Shown here: positions 52,805 through 60,489 of the stretch, piece by piece
Layout: every line of letters starts with the position of its first letter
Position numbering within the stretch: the first letter of the stretch is position 1
NCBI RefSeq assembly: GCF_018919065.1
Contig: NZ_JAHLQG010000055.1
Coordinates: 1 to 60,489 of the forward strand
Direction: 5' to 3'
Source of the DNA: Blautia sp. MSJ-9
Lineage (GTDB): Bacteria; Bacillota; Clostridia; Lachnospirales; Lachnospiraceae
Length of the DNA stretch: 60,489 bases
The notes under the pieces: model-generated
Seen by the model: only the letters and a program-made list of their open reading frames with translations
The model's database searches: none
Told to the model about the DNA's origin: nothing
Made by a program: the position numbers and the translations under genes

Positions 52805-53566
52805 ATGAAAATATTCACCTGTAAAGACCGTCTGGAGGACATTATGACCTGCATCTATGATGCCTGGGCAGAAGCCCTGAAGATTGGCCATAACCAGATA
52901 CAATTAAAGAAAGAGCCCATATTCCAGCAGACAATGTTCGATGAATACATCCATATAGACGGTAATCCTTCCAAAGCAGAAAAAGTAATCCGCTCTATCC
53001 GCAGAAATATTTCAGAGGAAGCATATCTGGATGTCTACTATGCCACATTATCTGCGGAAGAAGATGCTTTGCAGGCAATTTACAATTTTCTGAGAGCAGG
53101 GTTTGCTGCCGGAGGAACCATACTTCGTCAATACTCCAACCCTCATGTGATCAAGCTTCTGGAAATCCGCCGCAGAGTGTCTAATGAAGCACACCATTTC
53201 CGGGAGTTTGCCCGTTTTCAGAGTCTGGATTCTCAGGTATATGTCTGCCATCTGGAACCGCGAAGTGATGTGATCATGCTGGTGGGCACGCATTTTGCTG
53301 ACCGGATGCTTTCGGAACACTGGATGATCATCGACGACAACCGCAAAACAGCCTGTGTCCATCCAAAAGATGGCGAGAATTATCTTCGCTATCTCGCAGA
53401 TGAAGAATTTCAGACACTGCGCAAAACCGAAGAATATGAAGATGAATTCACAGATATGTGGAAGACATTTTTCCATGCCATCAGTATCAAACAGCGTGAG
53501 AATTACGTCTGCCAGAGAAATCTGTTTCCGATATGGAAGCGGAAACATGCTGTGGAATTCAAATGA
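52805..53566 (+). CDS. TIGR03915 putative DNA repair protein
   Basis: A 253-residue protein of the TIGR03915/DUF4130 family. Signature: MKIFTCKDRLEDIMTCIYDAWAEAL and RRVSNEAHHFREFARF. Family members almost always follow a radical SAM partner, as here, 123 bases downstream. Its chemistry is unknown; a uracil-DNA-glycosylase-like or photoproduct-repair role has been suggested by context in other genomes. It shares the putative SOS promoter. Confidence 0.9.
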   Translation: MKIFTCKDRLEDIMTCIYDAWAEALKIGHNQIQLKKEPIFQQTMFDEYIHIDGNPSKAEKVIRSIRRNISEEAYLDVYYATLSAEEDALQAIYNFLRAGFAAGGTILRQYSNPHVIKLLEIRRRVSNEAHHFREFARFQSLDSQVYVCHLEPRSDVIMLVGTHFADRMLSEHWMIIDDNRKTACVHPKDGENYLRYLADEEFQTLRKTEEYEDEFTDMWKTFFHAISIKQRENYVCQRNLFPIWKRKHAVEFK

Positions 53567-53575
53567 TTCAATAAA

Positions 53576-53623
53576 ACAGGGATCACCCTGGCTGAACATA
53601 TTTCCGTCATGAGTAATCCCTGT
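53576..53623 (+). terminator. terminator of the repair gene pair
   Basis: Stem ACAGGGATCAC/GTAATCCCTGT (one mismatch) has a 26-base loop and is followed by GATTGTTTTC. A smaller hairpin AGAAAGT/ACTTTCT at about 53636-53653 serves the convergent tex gene. Confidence 0.6.
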
Positions 53624-53655
53624 GATTGTTTTCAAAGAAAGTCTGACACTTTCTA

Positions 53656-55815
53656 TTATTTATTTAATCCTTTCATGGATAAGCTGATACGTTTCTTCTT
53701 CATATCAACTCCAATGACTCTTACATCTACGATATCCCCTACGCTTACAGCTTCCAGAGGATGTTTGATAAATCTCTCTGTCATCTCAGAAACATGTACC
53801 AGACCGTCCTGGTGTACTCCGATATCTACGAATGCACCAAAGTCAATGACATTGCGGACAGTTCCCTTGAGAACCATTCCCTCTTTTAAGTCTTTCATTT
53901 CAAGAACATCGGAACGAAGAATTGGTTTCGGCATGTCGTCACGAGGGTCACGGGCCGGTTTCTCCAGTTCTTTTACGATATCACGAAGTGTGATCTCACC
54001 GATTCCCAGTTCTGCTGCCATCTTCTTGTAGTCTTTTACCTGCAGGGAAAGTCCAAGAAGATTTCCTGCTACAACATCATTTGGCTTATATCCAAGTCTG
54101 GAAAGAAGTGCAGATGCTGCCTCATAGCTCTCAGGATGTACACTTGTTGCATCCAGAGGGTTCTTTCCGCCGGAAATACGCATGAAACCTGCACACTGCT
54201 CAAATGCTTTCGGTCCTAATTTTGCTACTTTGAGAAGTTCTTTTCTGTCTGTGAACTGACCGTTCTCTTCTCTGTAAGCTACGATATTCTTGGCGATTGC
54301 TTTACTGATACCGGAAATGTATTCTAACAGAGATGCAGATGCTGTATTTAAATCTACACCGACTTTATTTACGCTGTCTTCTACAACACCGCTTAATGCT
54401 TCATCCAGTTTCTTCTGGTTCATATCGTGCTGATACTGACCTACACCGATAGATTTCGGATCGATCTTAACCAGCTCTGCAAGCGGGTCCTGCACACGTC
54501 TTGCGATAGAAGCTGCACTTCTCTGTCCTACATCGAAGTTCGGGAACTCTTCGGTAGCCAGTTTACTTGCGGAGTAAACAGATGCACCTGCCTCATTTGT
54601 GATCAGATACTGTACTTTCTTCTCCGGGATCTCTTTGAGCATGTCTACGATAACCTGCTCGGATTCACGGCATGCAGTACCGTTTCCTACAGAGATCAGG
54701 GATACGCCGTATTTCTCGATCATTGCTTCTACGGTATCTTTGGCTGCACGGATCTTCTTCTCTGTAGTCGGTGCTGTCGGGTAAACAACTGTAGTATCCA
54801 GTACTTTACCTGTAGCATCTACAACTGCAAGCTTACATCCTGTACGGAACGCAGGGTCCCATCCAAGTACAACTTTACCGGCGATTGGAGGCTGCATCAG
54901 AAGCTGCTCCAGGTTCTTGCCGAATACACGGATTGCGCCGTCTTCTGCTTTGTCAGTAAGGTCACTGCGGATTTCTCTCTCAATAGCAGGTCCGATGAGA
55001 CGTTTGTAGCTGTCTTCTACAACTGCCTTTAGGATTGGAGTTGTGTTCGGGTTGTCTTTCTTGATGACTCTCTTATTTAAATAACGGAGGATGTCTTCTT
55101 CCGGTGCATTTACTTTAACAGTGATAAATTTCTCTTTCTCACCACGGTTTAATGCAAGGACACGATGTCCAGCCAGTTTCTTGATCGGCTCTTCGAACTC
55201 ATAGTACATCTCGTATACAGACTGTGTGTCAGCATTCTTTGCTGTGGAAGAAATGCCTCCGTTCTTTGTTGTCAGGTTACGGATGTAGATACGGTAGTCT
55301 GCTTCATCGGAAATACGCTCTGCAATGATGTCCTTTGCTCCGCTTAATGCCTCTGTGACATTCTTAACGCCTTTTTCTTCAGAAACGTATGCTTGGGCTT
55401 CCTCTTCTACCGACTTCTCTGTCATCTGCAAAAGAATGATATCTGCCAGAGGTTCCAGACCTTTTTCTTTGGCGATTGTCGCACGGGTGCGGCGTTTCGG
55501 ACGGTATGGTCTGTATAAGTCCTCTACTACTACCAGAGTCTGCGCATCCAGGATCTGTTTCTTCAGTTCCTCTGTCAGCTTGCCCTGGTCTTCGATACTC
55601 TTTAATACCTGATTCTTCTTATCTTCCAGATTTCTTAAGTAAGTCAGTCTCTCAAAGAGTGCACGAAGCTGCTCATCATTAAGAGAACCGGTTGCTTCTT
55701 TTCTGTATCGGGAAATGAAAGGAATGGTGTTGCCTTCGTCAATTAATTTGACTGCAGCTTCTACCTGCCATTTCTCCACCTTCAATTCCTGTGTGATTAC
55801 CTGAATAATATCCAT
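53656..55815 (-). CDS. tex: Tex family RNA-binding protein
   Basis: A 719-residue cytoplasmic protein. It has the Tex N-terminal helical domain (GNTIPFISRYRKEATGSL), a YqgF-like domain (VVLGWDPAFRTGCKLAVVD), helix-hairpin-helix segments (about 480-560) and a C-terminal S1 domain (LKGTVRNVIDFGAFVDIGVHQDGLVHVSEM). Tex acts in transcription and RNA metabolism under stress. Length equals the family norm. Single-gene unit. Confidence 0.96.
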   Translation of the reverse strand: MDIIQVITQELKVEKWQVEAAVKLIDEGNTIPFISRYRKEATGSLNDEQLRALFERLTYLRNLEDKKNQVLKSIEDQGKLTEELKKQILDAQTLVVVEDLYRPYRPKRRTRATIAKEKGLEPLADIILLQMTEKSVEEEAQAYVSEEKGVKNVTEALSGAKDIIAERISDEADYRIYIRNLTTKNGGISSTAKNADTQSVYEMYYEFEEPIKKLAGHRVLALNRGEKEKFITVKVNAPEEDILRYLNKRVIKKDNPNTTPILKAVVEDSYKRLIGPAIEREIRSDLTDKAEDGAIRVFGKNLEQLLMQPPIAGKVVLGWDPAFRTGCKLAVVDATGKVLDTTVVYPTAPTTEKKIRAAKDTVEAMIEKYGVSLISVGNGTACRESEQVIVDMLKEIPEKKVQYLITNEAGASVYSASKLATEEFPNFDVGQRSAASIARRVQDPLAELVKIDPKSIGVGQYQHDMNQKKLDEALSGVVEDSVNKVGVDLNTASASLLEYISGISKAIAKNIVAYREENGQFTDRKELLKVAKLGPKAFEQCAGFMRISGGKNPLDATSVHPESYEAASALLSRLGYKPNDVVAGNLLGLSLQVKDYKKMAAELGIGEITLRDIVKELEKPARDPRDDMPKPILRSDVLEMKDLKEGMVLKGTVRNVIDFGAFVDIGVHQDGLVHVSEMTERFIKHPLEAVSVGDIVDVRVIGVDMKKKRISLSMKGLNK

Positions 55816-56039
55816 TATTTCTTTATCTCCTCTTGTTGCTTGTCAAAATACAGATTGAACTTTCATCACATCTGTATAAAACTTCTGTTCTTGCGTTGGA
55901 TTCTTTCATTTATCAATAAAACGCTCTTGTGATAGGGTATCAATCCAGAGTTCATTTGTCAAGTGTGTGATTTTCCACTATTGTTTTTCTCTGGCATTAT
56001 CCATCACTTTTCACCATTGCAGGAAAAAATATAACTGAT

Positions 56040-57326
56040 TTAGCCGAAGTATTCATCCAGCTGAGCAATAAATTCTTCCGGCACTTTCCGTTCAAACGGA
56101 AAACTGTCAATATTTCCAAGTCGGTCTGCAATGTATCCTAACAGGATTGCACTTCTCTCCAGAGACCAGTCTGACAGCAGTGCAATGGTATCATGGCGGG
56201 TATGCATGCCGAAGCCATCTCTGTTCAGAGTCATCGCAGGAATTCCCTTCCATGCAAATGTATTGGAATCGCTTCCCCAAATCTGGTTCTTGGTTGACAT
56301 TCCAATGCCAATCTCATGAGCCATGTATGTGATCATGCTGCAGATAGACGCATCACCGGTAACTCCAACTACCGTTCCACCGACAAGCTGTCCTGCAAGG
56401 TCTACATTCATATTGAAACGGTGTGCAGCAAGTTCTGCCTCATGAACTTTGATATAACTCTGGCTTCCCAGCAAACCTTTCTCCTCTGCACCAAACCATA
56501 CGAATTCCATCGTTCTGCGCGGTCTGTGTGTCTGAAAATATCTGCAGAGTTCCATAATGATCGCACCACCGGACATGTTATCATACGCTCCCGGTCCCTC
56601 TGGAACAGAATCGTAATGTGCAGTCAGAGTCAGGATTTCCTCTGCCTTATCTGTTCCCTCGATCCGCGCCACTACATTGCGGGATGTACGTGTTACAGTT
56701 TCCTGTTCCACAACTAAGCATGCCTGAGATGCACCTTTTGTCACCAGTTCGATGGCATCTTTATAATGAATGCTTACGCCAGGAATTCTGTTATCATAAT
56801 TCTGTGCCTCTTTTCCTGCCGCTTTCTTCTCTTCTCCCGGAAGATTCTTCGGCAGACCGTACGCACGTGGGATCAGATCCACACCCTCATCTAATGGAGA
56901 ACCTGCAATACTGATAAATCCCACTGCTCCTGCTTTCACCAGCTTCTGGTACATGTCTTTTCTTACCGGATCGTTTACCATAACGATCTTTCCCTTGACC
57001 TGTGCAAGGCTGATATCATCACCGTTCTCCGCATACACAAATGGTACTTTCAATCCATCCTCCGCAGTGTTGGCACATCTGTCATATCCGGTTACTGTGT
57101 ATTCTTTTGTGTATGGTTCTGTAATTGTCAGCTTTGCTTTCTTGATCTGAAAAGTATCGAAACTAAACTCTTCCAAACGGCTTTCGACCCCAAAGCTGCT
57201 TAATGTTTCCTGAATCAGTGCCGCCGCTTTTTCTTCGCCTGCAGTACCAGCCTCTCTGATATAATCAAACCCTGCCAGAAATTCCATCTGGCGTTTTCCG
57301 CTAATCTCATTTGTATTCATAATCAT
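56040..57326 (-). CDS. M28 family zinc peptidase
   Basis: A 428-residue aminopeptidase-type enzyme. Zinc ligands: H in LTAHYDSVPEGPG, D in AYDNMSGG, EE in GAEEKGLLGS, D in NMNVDLAG and H in MHTRHD. A PA-like insert occupies about residues 90-215. No signal peptide, so it works on peptides in the cytoplasm. ATG 57326 follows GGGAAG. A family A repeat lies about 30 bases upstream. The 224-base gap to tex is featureless. Confidence 0.92.
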   Translation of the reverse strand: MIMNTNEISGKRQMEFLAGFDYIREAGTAGEEKAAALIQETLSSFGVESRLEEFSFDTFQIKKAKLTITEPYTKEYTVTGYDRCANTAEDGLKVPFVYAENGDDISLAQVKGKIVMVNDPVRKDMYQKLVKAGAVGFISIAGSPLDEGVDLIPRAYGLPKNLPGEEKKAAGKEAQNYDNRIPGVSIHYKDAIELVTKGASQACLVVEQETVTRTSRNVVARIEGTDKAEEILTLTAHYDSVPEGPGAYDNMSGGAIIMELCRYFQTHRPRRTMEFVWFGAEEKGLLGSQSYIKVHEAELAAHRFNMNVDLAGQLVGGTVVGVTGDASICSMITYMAHEIGIGMSTKNQIWGSDSNTFAWKGIPAMTLNRDGFGMHTRHDTIALLSDWSLERSAILLGYIADRLGNIDSFPFERKVPEEFIAQLDEYFG

Positions 57327-57355
57327 CAAAAATCTTCCCTATTTTATGTTCTTTC

Positions 57356-57464
57356 ATAACTATTCAGCAGTCTACTATCCCGAGACATACAAGTCAAAAT
57401 CCCATCGCCGCAGGCGATTTTCAATGGATTTTGACTCGTAACTGTGAAGGTACTGAACAGTTAC
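57356..57464 (+). mobile_element. MITE-like element, family A, copy 5 (109 bp, internal deletion)
   Basis: Same subfamily as 41803-41945. The flanks are GTTCTTTC on both sides (57348-57355, 57465-57472), a perfect 8-bp duplication. The first base is A instead of G. Exactly 34 bases are absent, from one ATCCCG to the next, removing the core hairpin. The second hairpin (ATCGCC-GCA-GGCGAT inside GTCAAAATCC/GGATTTTGAC) is perfect. Confidence 0.92.
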
Positions 57465-57532
57465 GTTCTTTCTTAATCGCAGTGTTTCTATTATAACATC
57501 TGTTCCTCTCATTTTGCCATAAATAATTAAAA

Positions 57533-57580
57533 AAAGACCTTTCCCGACAATAACATTTATCATATCGGATAAAGATCTTT
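57533..57580 (-). terminator. terminator of the DUF975 gene
   Basis: AAAGACCTTTCCCGA pairs with TCGGATAAAGATCTTT with bulges. TTTTTTAAT follows on the minus strand, 16 bases after the stop. Confidence 0.65.
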
Positions 57581-57595
57581 CTTAATATACCCGCT

Positions 57596-58708
57596 TTATT
57601 TCAGACTATTGAAATATTCATCCCATGGTTTCGGTTCATTGTCTTCTTCCTCTTCCTGGGCCGGCGGAGTGTTCTGCTCTTTTTTATTTACGGTATCTGC
57701 CTGATCATTCTGATTTTCAGCTCTGTCTGAAGCAGTTTGTGTCTGTACTTTTACAGAATCTGAATCATACGAACTATCAGACGATGATTTACTATCTGTA
57801 CTGTACACGTTACTCTGCATTTCTTCATTGTCTGCAGTATTCCGTTCTTCTCTGCTTTCGTAAGGATCGGACGCCGCCTCCTGCGGTGCACTCCAGAACT
57901 GCTGCTGATTCTGCTGATTTTCCTGCGGCTGTCCGCCAAACATAGGATTTACATAATCCTGTGCTGCACGTTCTTCTTCCTCTCTCTGTGCAGTAAGTTC
58001 TCCCAGCAGATCACGATAAAACATTACTTCCGTCATTTCCATATATGGCAGGATCCACAAAAGTGCAATATAGAACGTAAAAACAGAAAGAAACATCAAC
58101 GGTACAAAGCTCAGTTTAAGCATCAGATATTTTCCGAAGTTTCCATGCATCATTTCGATACTCTCTTTCAGCGCCTCTGTTCCTTTGATATCCGGCTTAT
58201 CTGCCAGAATGAAATATGTCATTTCCAGCGGAATCACCAGAACCTGAAAAACGAGTACGCCCACAAGCATCAGCAGAATACTCGTATAAAGCCATGCAAT
58301 CTGAGATTCTATGGTATCTCCGATCTCAGCAGTGTTGCCATAAATCGTATACGGCAGCATAGTCAGGAAATTCAGTACTGCCAGGAAAAATGTGGCAATG
58401 AGTACTCTGTCCGGATGATTTTTGTAAAAGTAGATCAGGTCATTCAGGGAATATGATCTTCCTCTGGCAATGTTCAGATACATATAATTTAATCCTGCTG
58501 AAATTACATTGATCAGCAGAGTTAAAATAAATGAGAATGCATATCCCATCACTATATCAATTGTTTCTGTTCCCGGAAACAGGGAAGATGAAACCATCCC
58601 GCCGATCAGCGACAGTGCCTGTACTGCTACAAATGCCAGAATGATCGTACCATACTTTCCGGACATTGCCTGTTTTGCATATCTTTTTAGTTCACGTCTT
58701 GGTGTCAT
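57596..58708 (-). CDS. DUF975 membrane protein with long acidic tail
   Basis: A 370-residue protein. Residues 1-225 form a six-helix DUF975 membrane domain starting TPRRELKRYAKQAMSGKYG, with LEMTYFILADKPDIKGTEALKESIEMMHG as the family hallmark. Residues about 235-370 are low-complexity, rich in Q, S, N, D and E (QENQQNQQQFW, STDSKSSSDSSYDSDS), likely disordered and cytoplasmic. Most DUF975 proteins are shorter. Function unknown. AGGAG precedes the ATG. Confidence 0.85.
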   Translation of the reverse strand: MTPRRELKRYAKQAMSGKYGTIILAFVAVQALSLIGGMVSSSLFPGTETIDIVMGYAFSFILTLLINVISAGLNYMYLNIARGRSYSLNDLIYFYKNHPDRVLIATFFLAVLNFLTMLPYTIYGNTAEIGDTIESQIAWLYTSILLMLVGVLVFQVLVIPLEMTYFILADKPDIKGTEALKESIEMMHGNFGKYLMLKLSFVPLMFLSVFTFYIALLWILPYMEMTEVMFYRDLLGELTAQREEEERAAQDYVNPMFGGQPQENQQNQQQFWSAPQEAASDPYESREERNTADNEEMQSNVYSTDSKSSSDSSYDSDSVKVQTQTASDRAENQNDQADTVNKKEQNTPPAQEEEEDNEPKPWDEYFNSLK

Positions 58709-58732
58709 GAAATTCTCCTATAATTCAATTCA

Positions 58733-58750
58733 AGTATGCTTAAGCATACT
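58733..58750. promoter_or_regulatory. perfect 18-bp palindrome before DUF975 gene
   Basis: AGTATGCTTAAGCATACT is its own reverse complement and lies 25 bases upstream of the DUF975 start codon. It could be an operator or part of the leader; no regulator is adjacent. Confidence 0.5.
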
Positions 58751-58755
58751 TATTA

Positions 58756-58793
58756 CAAGGTGCGCATTATGCTATTTCATAACGCACACCTTT
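58756..58793. terminator. hairpin downstream of aspartate kinase gene
   Basis: AAGGTG, GC and TTATG on the left pair with CATAA, GC and CACCTT on the right around six bases. The plus strand has TTTT after it; the minus strand, which carries the aspartate kinase transcript, does not, so termination there is doubtful. Confidence 0.5.
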
Positions 58794-58894
58794 TCCATTT
58801 ATTACTTACATATAATATTTCAGCTTACTCAGTGCTACGCAAAATACAGATAGTATTTTCCATGAACAACTCATAATATTACTTGTCTCTATGA

Positions 58895-60103
58895 TCAATC
58901 TGCCAGATTAAATGCATCGTGTACCGCATTCATTGCACGCACACCGTCTTTCTCGTTGATCAGAACTGTCACACGGATCTCGGATGTTGAGATCATATTA
59001 ATATTTACTCCCTCATTATAAAGGCTCTCGAACATCTTCGCAGCAACACCAGGATTACTCATCATACCAGCTCCAACGATGGAAAGCTTCGCAATGTTTC
59101 TCTCGGAATGAAGTTCTGCATATCCAAGTCTTGCCTGGTTTGCTTCCAGAGTTGCAACTGCATCGTCCAGATCATTGCCGTCTACAGTAAAGGAAATATC
59201 CTTCTTTCCGGCACGTCCGATAGACTGCAGGATAACATCTACGTTAATATTCTTTTTTGCAAGTGTATCAAATAATTTAAAAGCCACACCTGGCTCATCT
59301 TTTAATCCGATTACTGCGATTCTCACTGCATCTGTATCCAGAGCAACACCGCTGATCAACATTCTCTCCACTGTTACTTCCTCCTTTACCACGGTTCCTT
59401 CACTGTTATTTAAACTTGAACGTACCACAAGCGGCACACCATATTTCTTCGCCATCTCTACAGAACGGTTGTGAAGTACACCTGCTCCCAGAGTTGCCAG
59501 ATCCAGCATCTCATCGTAAGTGATCTCTTTCAGCTTTCTCGCATTCGGAACCTTACGTGGATCTGCCGTGTAAACGCCGTCTACGTCTGTGTAGATCTCA
59601 CATGCATCTGCATGAAGTGCTGCTGCCAGAGCTACCGCTGTTGTATCGGAACCGCCTCTTCCCAGAGTTGTATAATCATCGTATTTATCCACTCCCTGGA
59701 ATCCGGTAACCACTACGATCTTCTTGTTCTCCAGCTCCCTCTTGATACGCTCTGTATCAATTCTCTTTAAGCGTGCATTTCCATGACTGCTTGTGGTATG
59801 CATGGAAACCTGAAAAGCGTTCAGGGATACCGCCGGTACACCCAGCTCATCCATTGCCATAGCCATCAGTGCAACAGACATCTGTTCCCCGATGGTAAAG
59901 AGCATATCCATCTCTCTTTTCGGAGGTTTCTCGTTGATATCCTTTGCCATGGTGATCAGTTCATCTGTATATTTACCCATTGCAGACAGAACGACTACCA
60001 CGTCATTTCCCTTTCGGTATTCTTCGATACAGCGTTTCGCAACATTAAAGATACGCTCTTTATTTGCAACTGATGTACCACCAAATTTCTTGACAATTAA
60101 CAT
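58895..60103 (-). CDS. lysC: aspartate kinase
   Basis: A 402-residue amino acid kinase. MLIVKKFGGTSVANKERI and GFQGVDKYDDYTTLGRGGSDTTAVALA hold the catalytic residues; two ACT domains follow (about 265-330 and 340-400), as in the lysine/threonine-inhibited forms. It phosphorylates aspartate at the entry of lysine, threonine and methionine synthesis. GGAGG lies before the ATG. No lysine riboswitch is evident in its leader, but a hairpin at 60134-60168 is. Confidence 0.96.
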   Translation of the reverse strand: MLIVKKFGGTSVANKERIFNVAKRCIEEYRKGNDVVVVLSAMGKYTDELITMAKDINEKPPKREMDMLFTIGEQMSVALMAMAMDELGVPAVSLNAFQVSMHTTSSHGNARLKRIDTERIKRELENKKIVVVTGFQGVDKYDDYTTLGRGGSDTTAVALAAALHADACEIYTDVDGVYTADPRKVPNARKLKEITYDEMLDLATLGAGVLHNRSVEMAKKYGVPLVVRSSLNNSEGTVVKEEVTVERMLISGVALDTDAVRIAVIGLKDEPGVAFKLFDTLAKKNINVDVILQSIGRAGKKDISFTVDGNDLDDAVATLEANQARLGYAELHSERNIAKLSIVGAGMMSNPGVAAKMFESLYNEGVNINMISTSEIRVTVLINEKDGVRAMNAVHDAFNLAD

Positions 60104-60133
60104 TGTTTTTTGCTTCCTCCATAATAAGTTTAC

Positions 60134-60168
60134 AGGAAAGAAAAGACTTCACATCTTCCCTTTCCTGC
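60134..60168 (-). other. leader hairpin before lysC
   Basis: CAGGAAAG and AAGA pair with TCTT and CTTTCCTG in the 130-base leader. It could affect mRNA stability or ribosome access; no terminator-like T-run follows. Confidence 0.4.
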
Positions 60169-60244
60169 CTCATTTAGCATAGTCATATCACTACGCAAAA
60201 TATGCATTTATTTTTGCATCAGTGTATTCTATCCAGTAAAGTAT

Positions 60245-60273
60245 ATAATACACGAAATCCGTCGATTTATCAA
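60245..60273 (-). promoter_or_regulatory. sigma-A promoter of lysC
   Basis: TTGATA and TATTAT are 17 bases apart on the minus strand, about 140 bases before the lysC start. Confidence 0.75.
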
Positions 60274-60347
60274 TCTTTTACGCGGATTTTTGCAAGTACC
60301 TGGCTCTCAATCTGAGCCAGTTTCTCTTTAAATTCACCCTGTGTCAT
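60270..60347 (-). pseudogene. possible 3' remnant of an upstream gene
   Basis: The 25 codons from ATG 60347 read MTQGEFKEKLAQIESQVLAK, then IRVKD, amphipathic and ending like ACT-domain proteins of the aspartate pathway. The same frame is open 30 bases further upstream and then meets TAA. No ribosome site is seen. It may be the worn end of a homoserine dehydrogenase-like gene; evidence is thin. Nothing else coding is visible in 60348-60489. Confidence 0.25.
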
Positions 60348-60432
60348 TTCAGCAGTGGTAAATGCGCATTCCCGTCTTTAGGATTTAGCACTATCATTTT
60401 TTGCAGTACCAAAAATTCGACCACTACTCAAA

Positions 60433-60460
60433 CCAGCATATTTGCTGGCTTTTTTTCTTT
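60433..60460 (+). terminator. small plus-strand terminator-like hairpin
   Basis: CCAGCA and TGCTGG enclose four bases and are followed by CTTTTTTTCTTTTT on the plus strand. No plus-strand gene is visible upstream, so its role is unclear. Confidence 0.6.
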
Positions 60461-60489
60461 TTAAAAAACTTGACAAAATATTTTTTACC

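Noticed and set aside
60104..60300. Lysine riboswitch before lysC
   Set aside because: Only one simple hairpin is visible; the five-helix lysine aptamer signatures are missing.
1..60489. tRNA or rRNA genes
   Set aside because: I saw no cloverleaf with a GTTCRANYC arm and CCA-type end and no rRNA-like stretch; a tRNAscan run would settle it.

Overview
The window looks like a 60 kb piece of a low-GC Firmicutes chromosome. Gene content points to Lachnospiraceae, probably Blautia or a near relative: DUF4869, DUF975 and TIGR03915 proteins, sugar-use modules with GH3 and GH29 enzymes, a YedE/TusA/DUF3343 sulfur-selenium cluster, an FMN riboswitch before an ECF substrate protein, and AGGAGG-type ribosome sites. 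The genus is inference. Most genes run on the minus strand. I saw no tRNA, rRNA, CRISPR array, prophage or intact transposase.

Layout. 1-3600: a degraded membrane-protein locus, a GNAT acetyltransferase, a SpoU methyltransferase, and a DUF4869 plus P-loop ATPase pair. 3.8-9.4 kb: a MATE exporter and a sugar module (ROK repressor, zinc alcohol dehydrogenase, GPH symporter). 9.4-15.1 kb: two adjacent mobile repeats, two convergent MATE exporters and a GH3 enzyme with reversed domain order. 15.1-17.7 kb: NUDIX hydrolase, HepT/MntA-type toxin-antitoxin pair and riboswitch-controlled RibU. 17.7-22.3 kb: small secreted and membrane proteins, an AEC transporter, and a breakpoint where two gene fragments (PHP and SorC) meet. 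22.4-26.7 kb: sulfur/selenium cluster with its LysR regulator. 26.7-32.7 kb: a REC-GGDEF-EAL protein and an uncharacterised HTH / protein kinase / TPR module. 32.8-36 kb: cobI translationally coupled to an ABC exporter ATPase and divergent from a NEAT-like surface protein. 36-41.8 kb: GH29 fucosidase, transglutaminase-like protein, CutC and a DeoR regulator. 42-47.6 kb: a complete opp operon. 48-60.5 kb: MscS, DUF1294, an HPr paralogue without its active histidine, LysR, a DNA-repair pair with a LexA-like box, Tex, an M28 peptidase, DUF975 and aspartate kinase.

The strongest unlisted signal is a non-coding mobile element present in five copies (9449-9590, 9663-9805, 41803-41945, 50916-51057, 57356-57464). 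It is 142-143 bp, has GTTAC/GTAAC terminal inverted repeats, and every copy is flanked by an 8-bp target duplication (four perfect, one 7 of 8). Its internal hairpins show compensatory changes between copies, so folding seems to be conserved. At least three other families of palindromic repeats also occur between genes.
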